A DNA stretch of 64,000 nucleotides from Solirubrobacter sp963724195 (GTDB lineage: Bacteria; Actinomycetota; Thermoleophilia; Solirubrobacterales; Solirubrobacteraceae), in the NCBI GenBank assembly GCA_963724195.1, contig CAVRTQ010000027.1:146028-210027 (forward strand), written 5' to 3'. The notes below the pieces were generated by a model. That model had not been told where the DNA came from, ran no database searches, and worked only from the letters and a program-made list of their open reading frames with translations. Both the position numbers and the translations under genes were made by a program. This document shows positions 52,735 to 62,725 of the stretch, piece after piece. Numbering within the stretch: position 1 is the stretch's first letter; each line of letters starts with the position of its first letter.

Positions 52735-53532
52735 GCGCGGGCGTACCGGGCGGGCGTGATCCCCACCATCCGCCGGAACGTGCGCGTCAGGTGCGCCTGG
52801 TCGGCGAACCCGCAGGCGAGCGCGACCTCCACCGGCGGCCGTCCGCGGCTCAGCAGCTCGCGCGCGGCGTTGATCCGCAGGTCCGTCTGGAACGCGTGCG
52901 GCGGCAGCCCGGTCTGGTGCTTGAACCGCCGCACGAGCTCGAAGCGGCTCAGCCCCGAGACACTCGCCAGCTCCGCGAGCGGCACCGGCTGGTCCCACCG
53001 GTCCCTGCAGGTGCGCGACCGCGCGGCGCACCGCGGCGTGCTCGACCCGGTCGCCGGCGGGTTGCGGTCCGGGCTTCAGGTGCGGCTTGAGCGCCTCGAT
53101 CGCCGCCAGCACCGCCTCGTCGCGGGCGAGTCCGGCCGGCTCGGTCGCGAGTGCCCGGTGCGCGCCGAGCATCGCGGCCCGCAGCGCCGCGTCCTTGAAC
53201 ACCACCCAGCGCGCCGCCCGCGGCGCCGCCCCGTCCCGCTCATCCCAGACCGACAGCACGTCCGGCTCCAGGTACAGCACCTTGTACGCCCAGCCTTCCG
53301 GCACCGCCGGCACGCCGGTGTGCACGGCCTCCGGCTCGAGCACGAAGCACTCGCCGTCGTCCGCCCGCTCCTGCCGTGCGTCCACCTGGAACGCCGCCGC
53401 ACCGCGCTCCATCACCGCGATCGTCCACGTCGGGTGGCTGTGCGGCCGGTACTCGTGGCGCTCGAAGTTCGCGTGCAGCGCCTCGACCCCGTCGAGCCCT
53501 TCCGGTCGATACCAGCGCACCGCCTCAGCCAC
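52731..53532 (-). CDS. AraC-family regulator (frameshifted)
   Basis: About 266 aa after repair, GTG start at 53532. N-terminal cupin-like ligand domain: EYRPHSHPTWTIAVMERGAA and CFVLEPEAVHTGVPAVPEGW. An extra base near 53007 breaks the gene; removing it gives LRDRWDQPVPLAELAS. The C-terminal AraC domain reads VSGLSRFELVRRFKHQTGLP and VEVALACGFADQAHLTRTFR. It is divergent from the large LuxR-type regulator and convergent with DUF2000. Confidence 0.88.
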
Positions 53533-53555
53533 AAGGCCATGGTCGCACGACCGTG

Positions 53556-53561
53556 TAGGGT
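53556..53561 (+). promoter_or_regulatory. -10 box TAGGGT of the LuxR-ATPase gene
   Basis: TAGGGT lies 11 bases before the ATG at 53573, with no Shine-Dalgarno between them. The arrangement is the same as at several other starts in the window and implies a leaderless or nearly leaderless transcript. Confidence 0.45.
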
Positions 53562-53572
53562 CGGGCTACGGC

Positions 53573-56338
53573 ATGGCCCTCGGCCTTCCCCCACCGTCGG
53601 GGTTGCGTGGCCGGCAGAGCGAGTGCGAGGCGCTCGATCGGTTGGTGGCGGGTGTGCGGGCCGGGGCGAGCGGGGTGCTGGTGCTGCGCGGGGAGGCCGG
53701 GGTCGGGAAGACGTCCCTGCTGACGCACCTGCTGGAGGGCGTGACAGGGCTGTCGCGTCGCGCGCGCCGCGGGGGTGGAGACGGAGATGGAGTTGGCCTT
53801 CGCGGGCCTGCAGCAGCTGTGCGCGCCGCTGCTGGACGGCGCGCTCGAGCGTCTCCCAGGGCCCCAGCGTGAGGCGCTGGCCACGGCGTTCGGCCTGCGG
53901 GCGGGTGGCTCGCCCGATCGCTTCCTGGTGGGGTTGGGGGTCCTGACCTTGCTGTCGGAGGTCTGCGCCGACGAGCCGCTGGTGTGCGTGATCGACGACG
54001 CGCAGTGGCTCGATCGCGTCTCGGCGCAGACGCTGGCGTTCGTCGCGCGACGCGTGCTGGCGGAGCCGATCGCGCTCGTGTTCGCCGTGCGCGAGCCGTG
54101 CGAGGAGGACGACCTGCGCGGGCTTCCGGAGCTCATGGTGGAAGGCCTGGGCGCGGAGCGACGCGCGGGCGCTGCTGGCGTCGGTGCTGACCGGCCCGCT
54201 GGACGCCGGGGTCCGGGAGCGGATTCTCGACGAGACGCACGGCAACCCGCTCGCACTGCTGGAGCTGCCCCGCGGCTTGTCGTCCGCGGAGCTGGCGGGC
54301 GGGTTCGGGCTGCCGGACGCCGCTGCGCTTCCGAGTCGCATCGAGGCCAACTTCGTCCGGCGCTTGGCGCCGTTGCCCGCGGACACGCGGCGGCTGCTCG
54401 TGCTGGCGGCAGCGGACCCGGCCGGCGATCCCGTGCTGGTGTGGCGCGCCGCCGAGCAGCTCGGGGTCGGGGAGGCGGCGGCCGCACCGGCGGTCGCGGC
54501 CGGGTTGATCGACGGGGGCGGGCAGGTCCGGTTCCATCACCCGCTGGTGCGCTCCGCGGTCTACCGGGCCGCGCCGCCGACCGAGCGGGAGCTCGCGCAC
54601 GGCGCGTTGGCCGAGGTGGTGGATCCCGTCCTGGACGCCGATCGGCGGGCCTGGCATCGCGCGCACGCGACGTCCGGCCTCGACGAGGACGTGGCCGCCG
54701 AGCTCGAGCATTCGGCCGGCCGGGCGCGGGCGCGAGGCGGCCTCGCCGCGGCCGCGGCGTTCTTCGAGCGCGCCGCCGAGCTCACACCGGAGCCGCGACG
54801 GCGGGCGCGCCGGGCGCTCGCCGCGGCCCAGGGCAAGCACCAGGCCGGTGCGCCGGACGCGGCCATCCGCCAGCTGGCGCTGGCGCGCGCGGGGCCGCTC
54901 GACGAGCTCGACAGCGCCCGGGCGGAGCTGCTGGCGGCACAGATCGCGTTCGCCGTCGGCCACGGTCGCGACGCGCCGCCGCTGTTGCTGAAGGTGGCCA
55001 AGCGGCTGGAAGCGCTCGACGCCGCGCTCGCGCGCGAGACCTACCTCGATGCGTTCTCGGCGGCGCTGTTCGCGGGCCGGCTCGCTGATGGGAGCGGTGT
55101 GCGCGAGGTGGGCGAGGCGGTGCGAGCGGCGACGTGGGGCGCGTCGGCGCGGCGGTCGCCACGGGCGTGCGAACTGCTGCTGGACGGGCTGGCGGTGCTC
55201 GTGACGGACGGGTACGCCGCGGGCGTCCCGACGCTGAAGCGGGCGTTGCGCGCGTTTCGCGAGGAGCCGATGTCGGAGGAGGACGGCCTGCGGTGGCTGT
55301 GGCTCGCGTGCCGCGTCGCGCGCGCTCTGGGGGACGACGAGACCTGGGACGAGCTGACCGAGCGCCAAGCGCGAATCGCCCGCGAGCTGGGGGCGCTGGC
55401 GTTGCTGCCGATCGCGCTGACCGAGCGCTTCAACGTCCAGTTGCTGTCGGGCAACCTGGCGGCGGCCACGGCGCTCGCGGCCGAGGCGGACGCGGTGATC
55501 GAGGCCACGGGCAGCCGGCTGAGCCCGCGGGGCGCGATCACGCTCGCCACCTGGCGCGGATCGGAGAAGGACGCGCTGGCGCTCGTCGACGCGACGCGCC
55601 GGGACGTCGCTCAGCGCGGCGAGGGGTTGTGGCTCGCGGCGGCCGACTGGAACCGGGCGGTGCTCTGCAACGGCCTCGGCCGCTACGAGGATGCGCTGGC
55701 CGCCGCGGAGCGCGCCGCCGAATACCCGCACGAGCTGGGGTTCTCGACCTGGGTGTGGCCCGAGCTGATCGAGGCGGCGGCGCGCAGCGGTCACGCCGGA
55801 TCGAGCCGTGGACCCGTTGCAGCGCTTCACGGAGATCACGCGCGCCAGCGGAACCCCGTGGTTGCTGGGGATCGAGGCGCGCTCGCGCGCGCTGTTGGCC
55901 TCCGGCGATGCGGCGGAGCGGCTCTTCCGCGAGTCGCTCGAATGGCTCGCCCGCACCCGCATCCAGGTGGCGCTGGCCCGCACCCAGCTCAACTACGGCG
56001 AGTGGCTGCGCCGCGAGCACCGGCGCGTCGATGCCCGCGCGCAGCTCCGCGCCGCGTTCGAGCTGTTCGTCGGCATGGGCTACGAGACGTTCGCCGAGCG
56101 CACGCGGCGGGAGCTGCTGGCGACGGGCGAGACGGTCCGCAAACGCTCGCCCGACACGATCGACCAGCTGACGGCGCAGGAGGCGCAGATCGCCGCCCTG
56201 GCGGCCGCCGGGCAGACGAACCCGGAGATCGGCGCGCAGCTGTTCATCAGCCCGCGCACGGTCGAGTGGCACCTGCGCAAGGTCTATCCCAAGCTCGGCA
56301 TCAGCTCGCGCCGGCAGCTGCTGGAGCGCTTGCCCTAG
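53573..56338 (+). CDS. Large ATP-binding LuxR (LAL) regulator, three frameshifts
   Basis: About 921 aa after removing three extra bases (near 53770, 54160 and 55800). Frame 1: GLRGRQSECEALDRLV and Walker A LRGEAGVGKTSLL. Frame 2: MELAFAGLQQLCAPLLDGAL and Walker B LVCVIDDAQWLDRVSAQTLA. Frame 3: the long helical TPR-like region from ETHGNPLALLELPRGLSSAE to LGFSTWVWPELIEAA. Frame 4: the LuxR helix-turn-helix LTAQEAQIAALAAAGQTNPE and QLFISPRTVEWHLRKVYPKL. Such STAND-type regulators integrate an unknown ligand with ATP binding. The three breaks in one gene are most easily explained as sequence errors. Confidence 0.88.
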
Positions 56339-56400
56339 TGGGCTTGACCAGGGTGGTGCACGGGCGCGACCCGGGGCGCTGCCGCGGGACAGTGCGTCCC

Positions 56401-57108
56401 ATGCAGATCGAAGGCTCCATCGCCCTGGTCACCGGTGCCAACCGTGGCTTGGGCGCGGCGTTGGCGCAGGCGCTGCTCGCCCGCGGCGCCGCGAAGGTCT
56501 ACGCCGCCGCCCGCACCATCGACTCGGTCACGGACCCGCGGCTGACGCCCGTCCGGCTCGACCTCACCGACCGCGCGTCGATCACCGCCGCTGCGGCCAT
56601 CGCGGCGGACGCGACGCTCGTGATCAACAACGCCGGCGTGGACACCGGAACGCCGACGCTCGGTGACGAGGCCGGCCTGCGCGAGGAGATCGAGGTCAAC
56701 TACCTCGGCCCGGTCGCTGTCAGCCGCGCGTTCGCGCCCGTGCTCGCCGCCAACGGTGGCGGCGCGCTGGTCAACATCCTCTCGGGCCTGGCGTGGTTCA
56801 CGCTTCCGACGACCGGCGGCTACTCGAGCGCCAAGGCCGCGCTCTGGATGGCGACCAACTCGCTGCGCCAGAACCTGAGCGAGCAGGGCACGCTCGTCAC
56901 CGGCGTCTACGCCGGCTACCTCGACACCGACATGGCGGCGTGGTTCGACGGGCCCAAGACGGCGCCGGAGGTCGTCGCGGCAGCGACCCTGGACGGGGTC
57001 GAGGCCGAGGAGCCCGAGGTGCTCGTCGGCGACTGGACGCGGAGCGTGCGCGCCGGCCTGTCGGGTCCGCTCGAGGCGCTCTACCCGGCGCTCGCGGGGA
57101 GCCGGTGA
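56401..57108 (+). CDS. Short-chain dehydrogenase/reductase
   Basis: 235 aa. Cofactor motif ALVTGANRGLGAALAQALLA (TGxxxGxG), VINNAGVD (NNAG), the catalytic region LVNILSGLAWFTLPTTGGYS with Ser, and YSSAKAALWMATNSLRQNLS (YxxxK). NADP preference is suggested by arginine after the second strand (AAARTIDS). Substrate unknown. Stop and next start overlap (TGATG), so the two genes are coupled. Confidence 0.92.
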   Translation: MQIEGSIALVTGANRGLGAALAQALLARGAAKVYAAARTIDSVTDPRLTPVRLDLTDRASITAAAAIAADATLVINNAGVDTGTPTLGDEAGLREEIEVNYLGPVAVSRAFAPVLAANGGGALVNILSGLAWFTLPTTGGYSSAKAALWMATNSLRQNLSEQGTLVTGVYAGYLDTDMAAWFDGPKTAPEVVAAATLDGVEAEEPEVLVGDWTRSVRAGLSGPLEALYPALAGSR

Positions 57109-57847
57109 TGGACGATCTGCTGAACCGCGTCCTCGACGCCCACGGCGGCCTGGCGAACTGGCGCGCCGTGACGGGACTGACGGCCAAGCTCTCGCTCGGC
57201 GGGCCGTTCTGGGAGTTCCGCGGCTGGCCGGATGTGTACGCCGCACCAGACCGTGACGCTGGACACGCGGCGTGAGCACATCACCTTCGCGCCGTTCACC
57301 GCGCCCGACCGCACCTCGGTCCTGGACGTGGACCCCGAGCGGGTGAGCATCGTCAACGGCAACGGGCAGGTGCTCGAGGAGCGCGCCGCGCCCGCGAGGG
57401 ACGTTCCCCGGCGGGTTCGACGACTTCAAGACCACCTGGGACGCGCTCCAGGTGGCGTACTTCGCGAGCGCCGCGACCTGGAACTACCTGACGGCCCCGT
57501 TCGTGTTCACCTACCCGGACGTCACGGCGCGCGAGATCGAGCCCTGGCGCGAGAACGGGTCGAGCTGGCGTCGGCTCGCCGTCACGTTCGGACCGGCGAT
57601 CGCCAACCACAACCCCGACCAGGTCTTCTACTACGACGACGAGTTCATGCTGCGCCGCATGGACTACTCGCCCGACGTCACCGGCAATCCCCGCGTCGCC
57701 CACTACACGCACAGCCCGCGCACCTTCGACGGGTTCGTCTTCCCGACGCTCCGGCTCGTCCACCTCCACGACGCCGAGGGCGTCGCCGACCAGAGCTTCG
57801 CGCCGATCACGCTGGACGTCGAGGACGTGACCGTGCACCGCGGCTAA
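57108..57847 (+). CDS. Conserved-looking protein of unknown function, two frameshifts
   Basis: About 245 aa after removing two extra bases (near 57240 and 57405). Frame 1: MDDLLNRVLDAHGGLANWRA. Frame 2: QTVTLDTRREHITFAPFTAP and RVSIVNGNGQVLEERAA. Frame 3: FDDFKTTWDALQVAYFASAA, TYPDVTAREIEPWRENG and ITLDVEDVTVHRG at the end. The beta-rich pattern with a long AYFASAATWNYLTAPF segment resembles outer-surface lipoprotein-sorting-like folds, but I do not recognise the family. It is coupled to the SDR gene. Confidence 0.72.
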
Positions 57848-57890
57848 TTTCAGGGCGCTTCCGGATACCGCCGAGCGTACGTCTGCTCCG

Positions 57891-58595
57891 CTAGGCCGGC
57901 GGTCCAGGAAGCTCGAGCAGCTGGAGTATGGCGAACCCGAGCAGCAGTCCGGCCGCGCTGATCAGCCCCACCCGCGCCTGGCGAATCCGGAAGTGGCCGC
58001 TGATGCCGACCAGGAACAGCACGGTGGCGAGGAACACGGTCGCGCGGATGTACTTATCCGCGGTCTGACCGGCCTCGGCGCCCTCGGCGAACGCGGCGTC
58101 GGCCTTGGCGTCGTGGGCCTTCGCGGCCGCGTCCTGGGGCACGACGTACTGCGGCATGTAGGCCGGGCCGGCAGGGGCGTTCGGGTTGTGTTCAGGGTCC
58201 GTCGCCAGCCACGCGTCAAAGGCCGGGCGGTAGCCGGGGCGCATCCGGTTCGCGGCCAGCCGTTCCGCGTCGGCGTTTCCGGCGGTGAACGCGGTGAACC
58301 AGGCGTTGAAGGAGGCGGAGTCCAGCGTCCGGATGACGATCGCCTCCGTATCGGCGCGGTTGGCCTTCGTGCGCTCGGCGGATGCCTTTGCCAGCGTCAG
58401 CGAGGACTCGGTGCCCCACTTCGCGGCCGCGTAGCCGGAATACGCGGCGAGGACGGCCACGAATGACAGCAGCAGGGCTTCGACGATCGACAGCCGGCGA
58501 TCGTGCCGGTCGTGGTCATGCCTCGCCGTCTCGCTGTGCTTCTTGTGCGCGGCGATCTCCTTGCCGACCTCAGCCGCTGAAAGGCCCTCAGGCAC
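57891..58595 (-). CDS. Membrane protein of unknown function
   Basis: 234 aa. A charged, His-rich cytosolic start (HSETARHDHDRHDRR) precedes a first membrane helix VEALLLSFVAVLAAYSGYAA; a long soluble region follows with MRPGYRPAFDAWLATDPEHN, then two close helices ATVFLATVLFLVGISGHF and VGLISAAGLLLGFAILQLLE. The layout resembles DUF4337-type proteins. Function unknown. No neighbours overlap it. Confidence 0.7.
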   Translation of the reverse strand: MPEGLSAAEVGKEIAAHKKHSETARHDHDRHDRRLSIVEALLLSFVAVLAAYSGYAAAKWGTESSLTLAKASAERTKANRADTEAIVIRTLDSASFNAWFTAFTAGNADAERLAANRMRPGYRPAFDAWLATDPEHNPNAPAGPAYMPQYVVPQDAAAKAHDAKADAAFAEGAEAGQTADKYIRATVFLATVLFLVGISGHFRIRQARVGLISAAGLLLGFAILQLLELPGPPA

Positions 58596-58741
58596 GGCTC
58601 ACCCGCCTCGCCCAGTCCGCAATTCCCTCATCGAGCACGAGGTTATGCCCGCACCGCAGGCGTGCATCGTCCGATGCGGATGATCAGGGGTCGCGCGCAC
58701 CGCCGGACCGAGCCTCAAACGAGGACCGATCCCTCTTCACG
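58596..58741. other. Gene-free gap
   Basis: Contains GCATCGTCCGATGC, a small palindrome (GCATCG-TC-CGATGC, 58662-58675 region), likely the promoter side of the membrane-protein gene or terminator of the FGE gene. No tRNA or small gene is recognisable. Confidence 0.3.
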
Positions 58742-59650
58742 CTATTGGGGCCGGATCATGCAGCGGAAGCCGATGTGACTGGTCGAGGTGTCAATCGTTT
58801 CGCCTTGACGCGCCGCTGGCCGGTAGCGCAGACAGTAGTTGGGCGCGCACAGATGGGAGCCGCCCTTGATGACGCGACGCTCGATGGCGTCGGCCGGCGG
58901 CGGCCCGCAGCAGGGAGCCTCGGACGGGTCGGCGTCGAAGCGGTCGGCCGTCCACTCCCACACATTGCCGGTCATGTCGCTCAGGCCGTAGCCGGTAGGC
59001 GGGAAACTACCCACGGGCGAAGTGCCCGCGAAGCCATCGGTCATCAGGTTCTGCCACGGGAACTGGCCTTGCCAGGTGTTGGCCATCGCTCGCCCTGCGG
59101 GGAAATGCTCGTCACCCCAGGCGAACGTTGCGTTCTCGAGGCCGCCGCGTGCGGCCCGTTCCCACTCGGCTTCGGTCGGAAGCGCCTTGCCCGCCCATTT
59201 GGCGTACTCGCACGCGTCCTCGTAGGCGATGTGGACAACCGGGTGGCGAGCGCGCGTGTAGACGTCGGAGCCGGGGCCTTCGGGGCTGTGCCAGCACGCG
59301 CCGGGGAGGTAGGTCCACCAGTTGCGGTGGTCGGAGAGGTCGACGGGGCCGGCGGCCGGTCGGAACACGAGCGAGCCGGGAACCAGCAACGCGGGGTCGG
59401 CGTCGGGGTACTGGGCCGCGTCCGGCGCTCGCTCGGCCATCGTGGTGTAGCCGGTGGCTTTCACGAAGCGGCGGAACTCGGCCACTGTGACGGGGTGCGC
59501 GTCAAGCCACAGGCCGTCGATCTCGACCTCGCGGAGCGGGCGCTCCTCGGGATAGAAGTCCTCCGAGCCCATCGTGAACGTGCCGCCGGGCACCCACACC
59601 ATCCCTTCGACGGGCGGCGCTGTCGGCCCGGTGACGGTGGTGGCCCTCAC
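58742..59650 (-). CDS. Formylglycine-generating enzyme (sulfatase maturase)
   Basis: 302 aa. FGE-sulfatase fold: MVWVPGGTFTMGSEDFYPEE, WEHPVVHIAYEDA-like RHPVVHIAYEDACEYAKWAG, LPTEAEWERAARGGLENATF, GLSDMTGNVWEWTADRFDAD and the copper-binding cysteine pair in GGSHLCAPNYCLRYRPAARQ. It oxidises the CxPxR cysteine of sulfatases to formylglycine with O2. The only target nearby is the arylsulfatase upstream on the same strand, separated by 250 bp. No signal peptide. Confidence 0.93.
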   Translation of the reverse strand: MRATTVTGPTAPPVEGMVWVPGGTFTMGSEDFYPEERPLREVEIDGLWLDAHPVTVAEFRRFVKATGYTTMAERAPDAAQYPDADPALLVPGSLVFRPAAGPVDLSDHRNWWTYLPGACWHSPEGPGSDVYTRARHPVVHIAYEDACEYAKWAGKALPTEAEWERAARGGLENATFAWGDEHFPAGRAMANTWQGQFPWQNLMTDGFAGTSPVGSFPPTGYGLSDMTGNVWEWTADRFDADPSEAPCCGPPPADAIERRVIKGGSHLCAPNYCLRYRPAARQGETIDTSTSHIGFRCMIRPQ

Positions 59651-59900
59651 CCGGTCAGGCTACCTGCTGGGTGACGCGCCCGGCCGCGCTCGTGCACGCC
59701 CGCGCGCAGGCCAACACGACGCTGCAGCTTGCGCCCGAGCCGCTGTTGCTGTCGTGCGGCCATCGCCTCAGCCCGCGGCTCATCTGGTCGACGCAGACGG
59801 TGACGGCCAGGATCAGGGCGTCGTCCTCGCCGGGTGCGACCTCGCGCGCATGCTGTAGCGGTTCCCCTCGGGGTACCGCGATCCCGCAGCCGTCGCATGG
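59651..59900. other. Gap between sulfatase and FGE genes
   Basis: No gene with family character. One plus-strand frame ends in LVDADGDGQDQGVVLAGCDL, which looks more protein-like than its surroundings and could be a remnant, but it has no start or domain. The FGE promoter, if separate, would be here. Confidence 0.3.
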
Positions 59901-62267
59901 CTACTGGCGGGCCATCAGGACCCGGAGATCGCCCTCGTCGTCGGCGATCAGCTCGCCCCCGAGATCGACGGCCACCTGGCGGATCGTGCCCGTGAACGGG
60001 AACGGCGCCGTATAGACCTCGGATGCCGGAGCGCCGAAGTCGTAGCCGCAGCTGAGCCCTTCCATCTCAAACAGCAGCGGCGTCGTGTGCGGGAACTCGG
60101 TCGCGCCGACGAGCTCCCCGTCGATGTACAGCTGCCCGCGCCCCGGGACGCCCTTGCCGTGGGCGATGTCCGGCGCGCCGGTCGGCTCGAATTCGAAGCG
60201 CAGCGTGTGGCGCCCTTCGCTGAGGCCGCCGTCGCCGCCGTGCACCTCGAAGTGATCTAGCCCGACGTAGTTGTAGAGAAAACACAGCTGCTCGTTCTTG
60301 ACGTAGAACGTGTAGCCGCCGGCGTCACCGCCTTGGGCGACCAGCACGCCCTCGGCGCCGCCGGCGGGGATGTCGACGTCGGCTTCGATGGAGTACGGAC
60401 GGTTGTAGATCATCGGCGCGGCGAAGGCCGGCACCACCGAGCCGCCCGGGTAGTAGACGAAGCGGCTGCGCGGCTTGGACGTCTGCGGGCGCTCGGTCGC
60501 GAGCCGGGTCTGGGCCGAGCCGTCGAGCGGCAGCACCTTGTAGCGCTCGGCTTCCGTCCACCAGAGCGCGATCAGCTCGGTCAGGACGTCGGGATGCTCG
60601 GCGGCGACGTTGCGCGACTCGGTCGGGTCGTCGGCCATGTTGTAGAGCTCCCACCCGCTGCGGTCGAGTTCCTCAAGGATCTCGGGCGTGATCGGCGTGC
60701 CGAAGCCACGCCCGTGCTTGGCCGCTTCGGTGAAGTTCGGCGCCGGCCACGGGCACACCGCGCGCCAGCTCGCGTGGTAGATCGAGCGGTGGCCGAACAT
60801 CTCAAAGTACTGCGTGATGTGCTTCTCCGCCGCCTGCGCGTCGTCGAACGTGTGCGCGAAGCTGACGCCCTCCAGCGCGGTCTGGGGCACGCCCCGGATC
60901 ACTTCGGGCGGCTGGAGGCCGAGCGCGTCGAGCACCGTCGGGACCATGTCGATCACGTGCGCGTACTGCGTGCGGACCTCGCCGCGCGCCTGCATCCCGG
61001 CTGGCCAGGACAGGATGAACGGGTCGGTGGAGCCGCCGCGGTAGGTCTCGCGCTTCCAGCGCCGAAACGGCGTGTCGCCCGCCCACGCCCAGCCCCACGC
61101 GTAGTGGTTGTACGACGACGGGCCGCCGAGGTCGTCGATGTGCGCGAGGTTGTCCTGGAAGCTTTCCGGCACCTGGTTGAAGAAGCGCATCTCATTGAAC
61201 GAGCCCGTCACTCCGCCCTCGGCCGAAGCCCCGTTGTCGGAGACGATCATGATCAGCGTGTTCTCCAGCTCGCTGATCTGCTCGAGCGTGTCCAGCAGAC
61301 GCCCGAAGTGGTAGTCGGCGTGCGCCACAAAGCCCGCGAAGACCTCCATCATTCGCGCGTACAGCCGGCGCTCGTCGGCCGAGAGCGACGACCACTCCGG
61401 CACGTCAGGGTCACGCGGGGACAGCTTCGCGTCCGTGGGCAGCAGCCCGAGCCGCTGCTGGTTGGCGAACACCGTCTCGCGGTAGGCGTCCCAGCCGCCG
61501 TCGAACGTACCCTTGAAGCGATCGGCCCACTCCTTACCCACATGGTGCGGAGCGTGCGCGGCGCCGGGCGCGTAGTACATGAAGAACGGCTTCTCAGGCG
61601 CGTTCACGTGCGCGTCGAGCACCATTTTGATCGCCTGGTCGGCGAGGTCCTCGCTCAGGTGGTAGCCGTCCTCAGGGCCCTTGGGCTGCCGGGTCGGCCC
61701 GTTGTCGAGCGTCAAGTCCGGATACCACTGGTTGGTCTCGCCGCCGAGGAAGCCGTAGAAGCGCTCGAAGCCCCGGCCGAGCGGCCAGCGATGGAACGGG
61801 CCGGCGGGCGTGTTCTCCTCCGCCGGCGAAAGATGCCACTTGCCGAGGCAGAACGTGTTGTAGCCCGCGGGCACGAGCATCTCGGGCAACATCCCGTTCT
61901 CGAACGGCATCCGGCCGTCGTAGCCGGGAAAGCCCGTAGCCAGTTCCATAATGCAGGCCACGCCGCTGGAGTGGTGGTTGCGGCCGGTGAGGATGCTCGC
62001 GCGCGTCGGCGAGCACAACGCGGTCGTGTGCATGTTCGCGTAGCGCAGGCCAGAGCCGGCGACGCGATCGATGTTCGGCGTCTCGACCAGGCCACCGAAG
62101 CAGCTCAGCTGGCCGTAGCCGACGTCGTCGAGTACGACGAACATGACGTTCGGCGCGCCCTCTTTCGCGCGCGACGGTTGCGGCCACGCCGGGCTGGACT
62201 CCTGCACCGTGCGCCCGACGGCGCCGGGAAAGTCACTTCCCTGCGGGTACTCGACGAGGTCGCTCAT
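59901..62267 (-). CDS. Arylsulfatase with C-terminal extension
   Basis: 788 aa. Metal-binding MFVVLDDVGYGQLSCFGG, sulfatase signature LCSPTRASILTGRNHH with the modifiable cysteine in CSPTR, LGKWHLSPAEE, FFMYYAPGAAHAPHH and IMIVSDNGASAEGG. Residues about 610-770 form an extra beta-sandwich-like region (YSIEADVDIPAGGAEGVLVA, GQLYIDGELVGATEFP). It hydrolyses sulfate esters; no secretion signal is seen, so it may act in the cytosol. AAGGAG before ATG 62267 is a good Shine-Dalgarno. It is the likely substrate of the FGE downstream. Confidence 0.95.
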   Translation of the reverse strand: MSDLVEYPQGSDFPGAVGRTVQESSPAWPQPSRAKEGAPNVMFVVLDDVGYGQLSCFGGLVETPNIDRVAGSGLRYANMHTTALCSPTRASILTGRNHHSSGVACIMELATGFPGYDGRMPFENGMLPEMLVPAGYNTFCLGKWHLSPAEENTPAGPFHRWPLGRGFERFYGFLGGETNQWYPDLTLDNGPTRQPKGPEDGYHLSEDLADQAIKMVLDAHVNAPEKPFFMYYAPGAAHAPHHVGKEWADRFKGTFDGGWDAYRETVFANQQRLGLLPTDAKLSPRDPDVPEWSSLSADERRLYARMMEVFAGFVAHADYHFGRLLDTLEQISELENTLIMIVSDNGASAEGGVTGSFNEMRFFNQVPESFQDNLAHIDDLGGPSSYNHYAWGWAWAGDTPFRRWKRETYRGGSTDPFILSWPAGMQARGEVRTQYAHVIDMVPTVLDALGLQPPEVIRGVPQTALEGVSFAHTFDDAQAAEKHITQYFEMFGHRSIYHASWRAVCPWPAPNFTEAAKHGRGFGTPITPEILEELDRSGWELYNMADDPTESRNVAAEHPDVLTELIALWWTEAERYKVLPLDGSAQTRLATERPQTSKPRSRFVYYPGGSVVPAFAAPMIYNRPYSIEADVDIPAGGAEGVLVAQGGDAGGYTFYVKNEQLCFLYNYVGLDHFEVHGGDGGLSEGRHTLRFEFEPTGAPDIAHGKGVPGRGQLYIDGELVGATEFPHTTPLLFEMEGLSCGYDFGAPASEVYTAPFPFTGTIRQVAVDLGGELIADDEGDLRVLMARQ

Positions 62268-62725
62268 CTCCGCTCCTTGATCGGTTCGCCGTCCAGTGTC
62301 GCCGCCGCTCCCCCCGCTCGCATCACCTGGACGGGATGAAGCCCGACCCGCGCCCGCCGCGAGCGCCAGCAGGCGCGCGCACCGACGTCGAAGGCGCGCT
62401 CGAACGGCACGGGCGGTGACCGAGGCCGGCGTCGCTGCGACTACCGCGAATAGCTACGGGTGGCGCGCCCCGCGACCGCACCTCCCTCGGTGCCCGCTGT
62501 TGATGTTGGCCAAAGGCCGCCGTGAACTCGTAGAGAAGCTGCTCACCCGCGCGTCACGCTTCTCCTGGTCAAGGCACAGCATCAGCCGGGACTCCGACGG
62601 CGCAGCAACATACCAGCGGAGGACTCGCGGACTTTACTCGCGATGGCGGCGAGGAAGCTCGTCGACGCGCGCCAGCCGTGCCCCGGCGCGCGTGATCAGA
62701 GCATGCAGTTTGGAGACGACGTTCG
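62268..62725. other. 458-bp gap without recognisable gene
   Basis: Long GC-driven open frames exist on the plus strand, but none has domain character, biased codon use or a plausible start. No tRNA, repeat or strong hairpin seen apart from GGCC-AAA-GGCC near 62510. It separates the sulfatase unit from the DUF11 protein gene. Confidence 0.4.

Noticed and set aside
59574..59858. 94-codon plus-strand frame ending in a DADGDGQD stretch
   Set aside because: Begins antisense to the FGE gene and has no family; at best a remnant.
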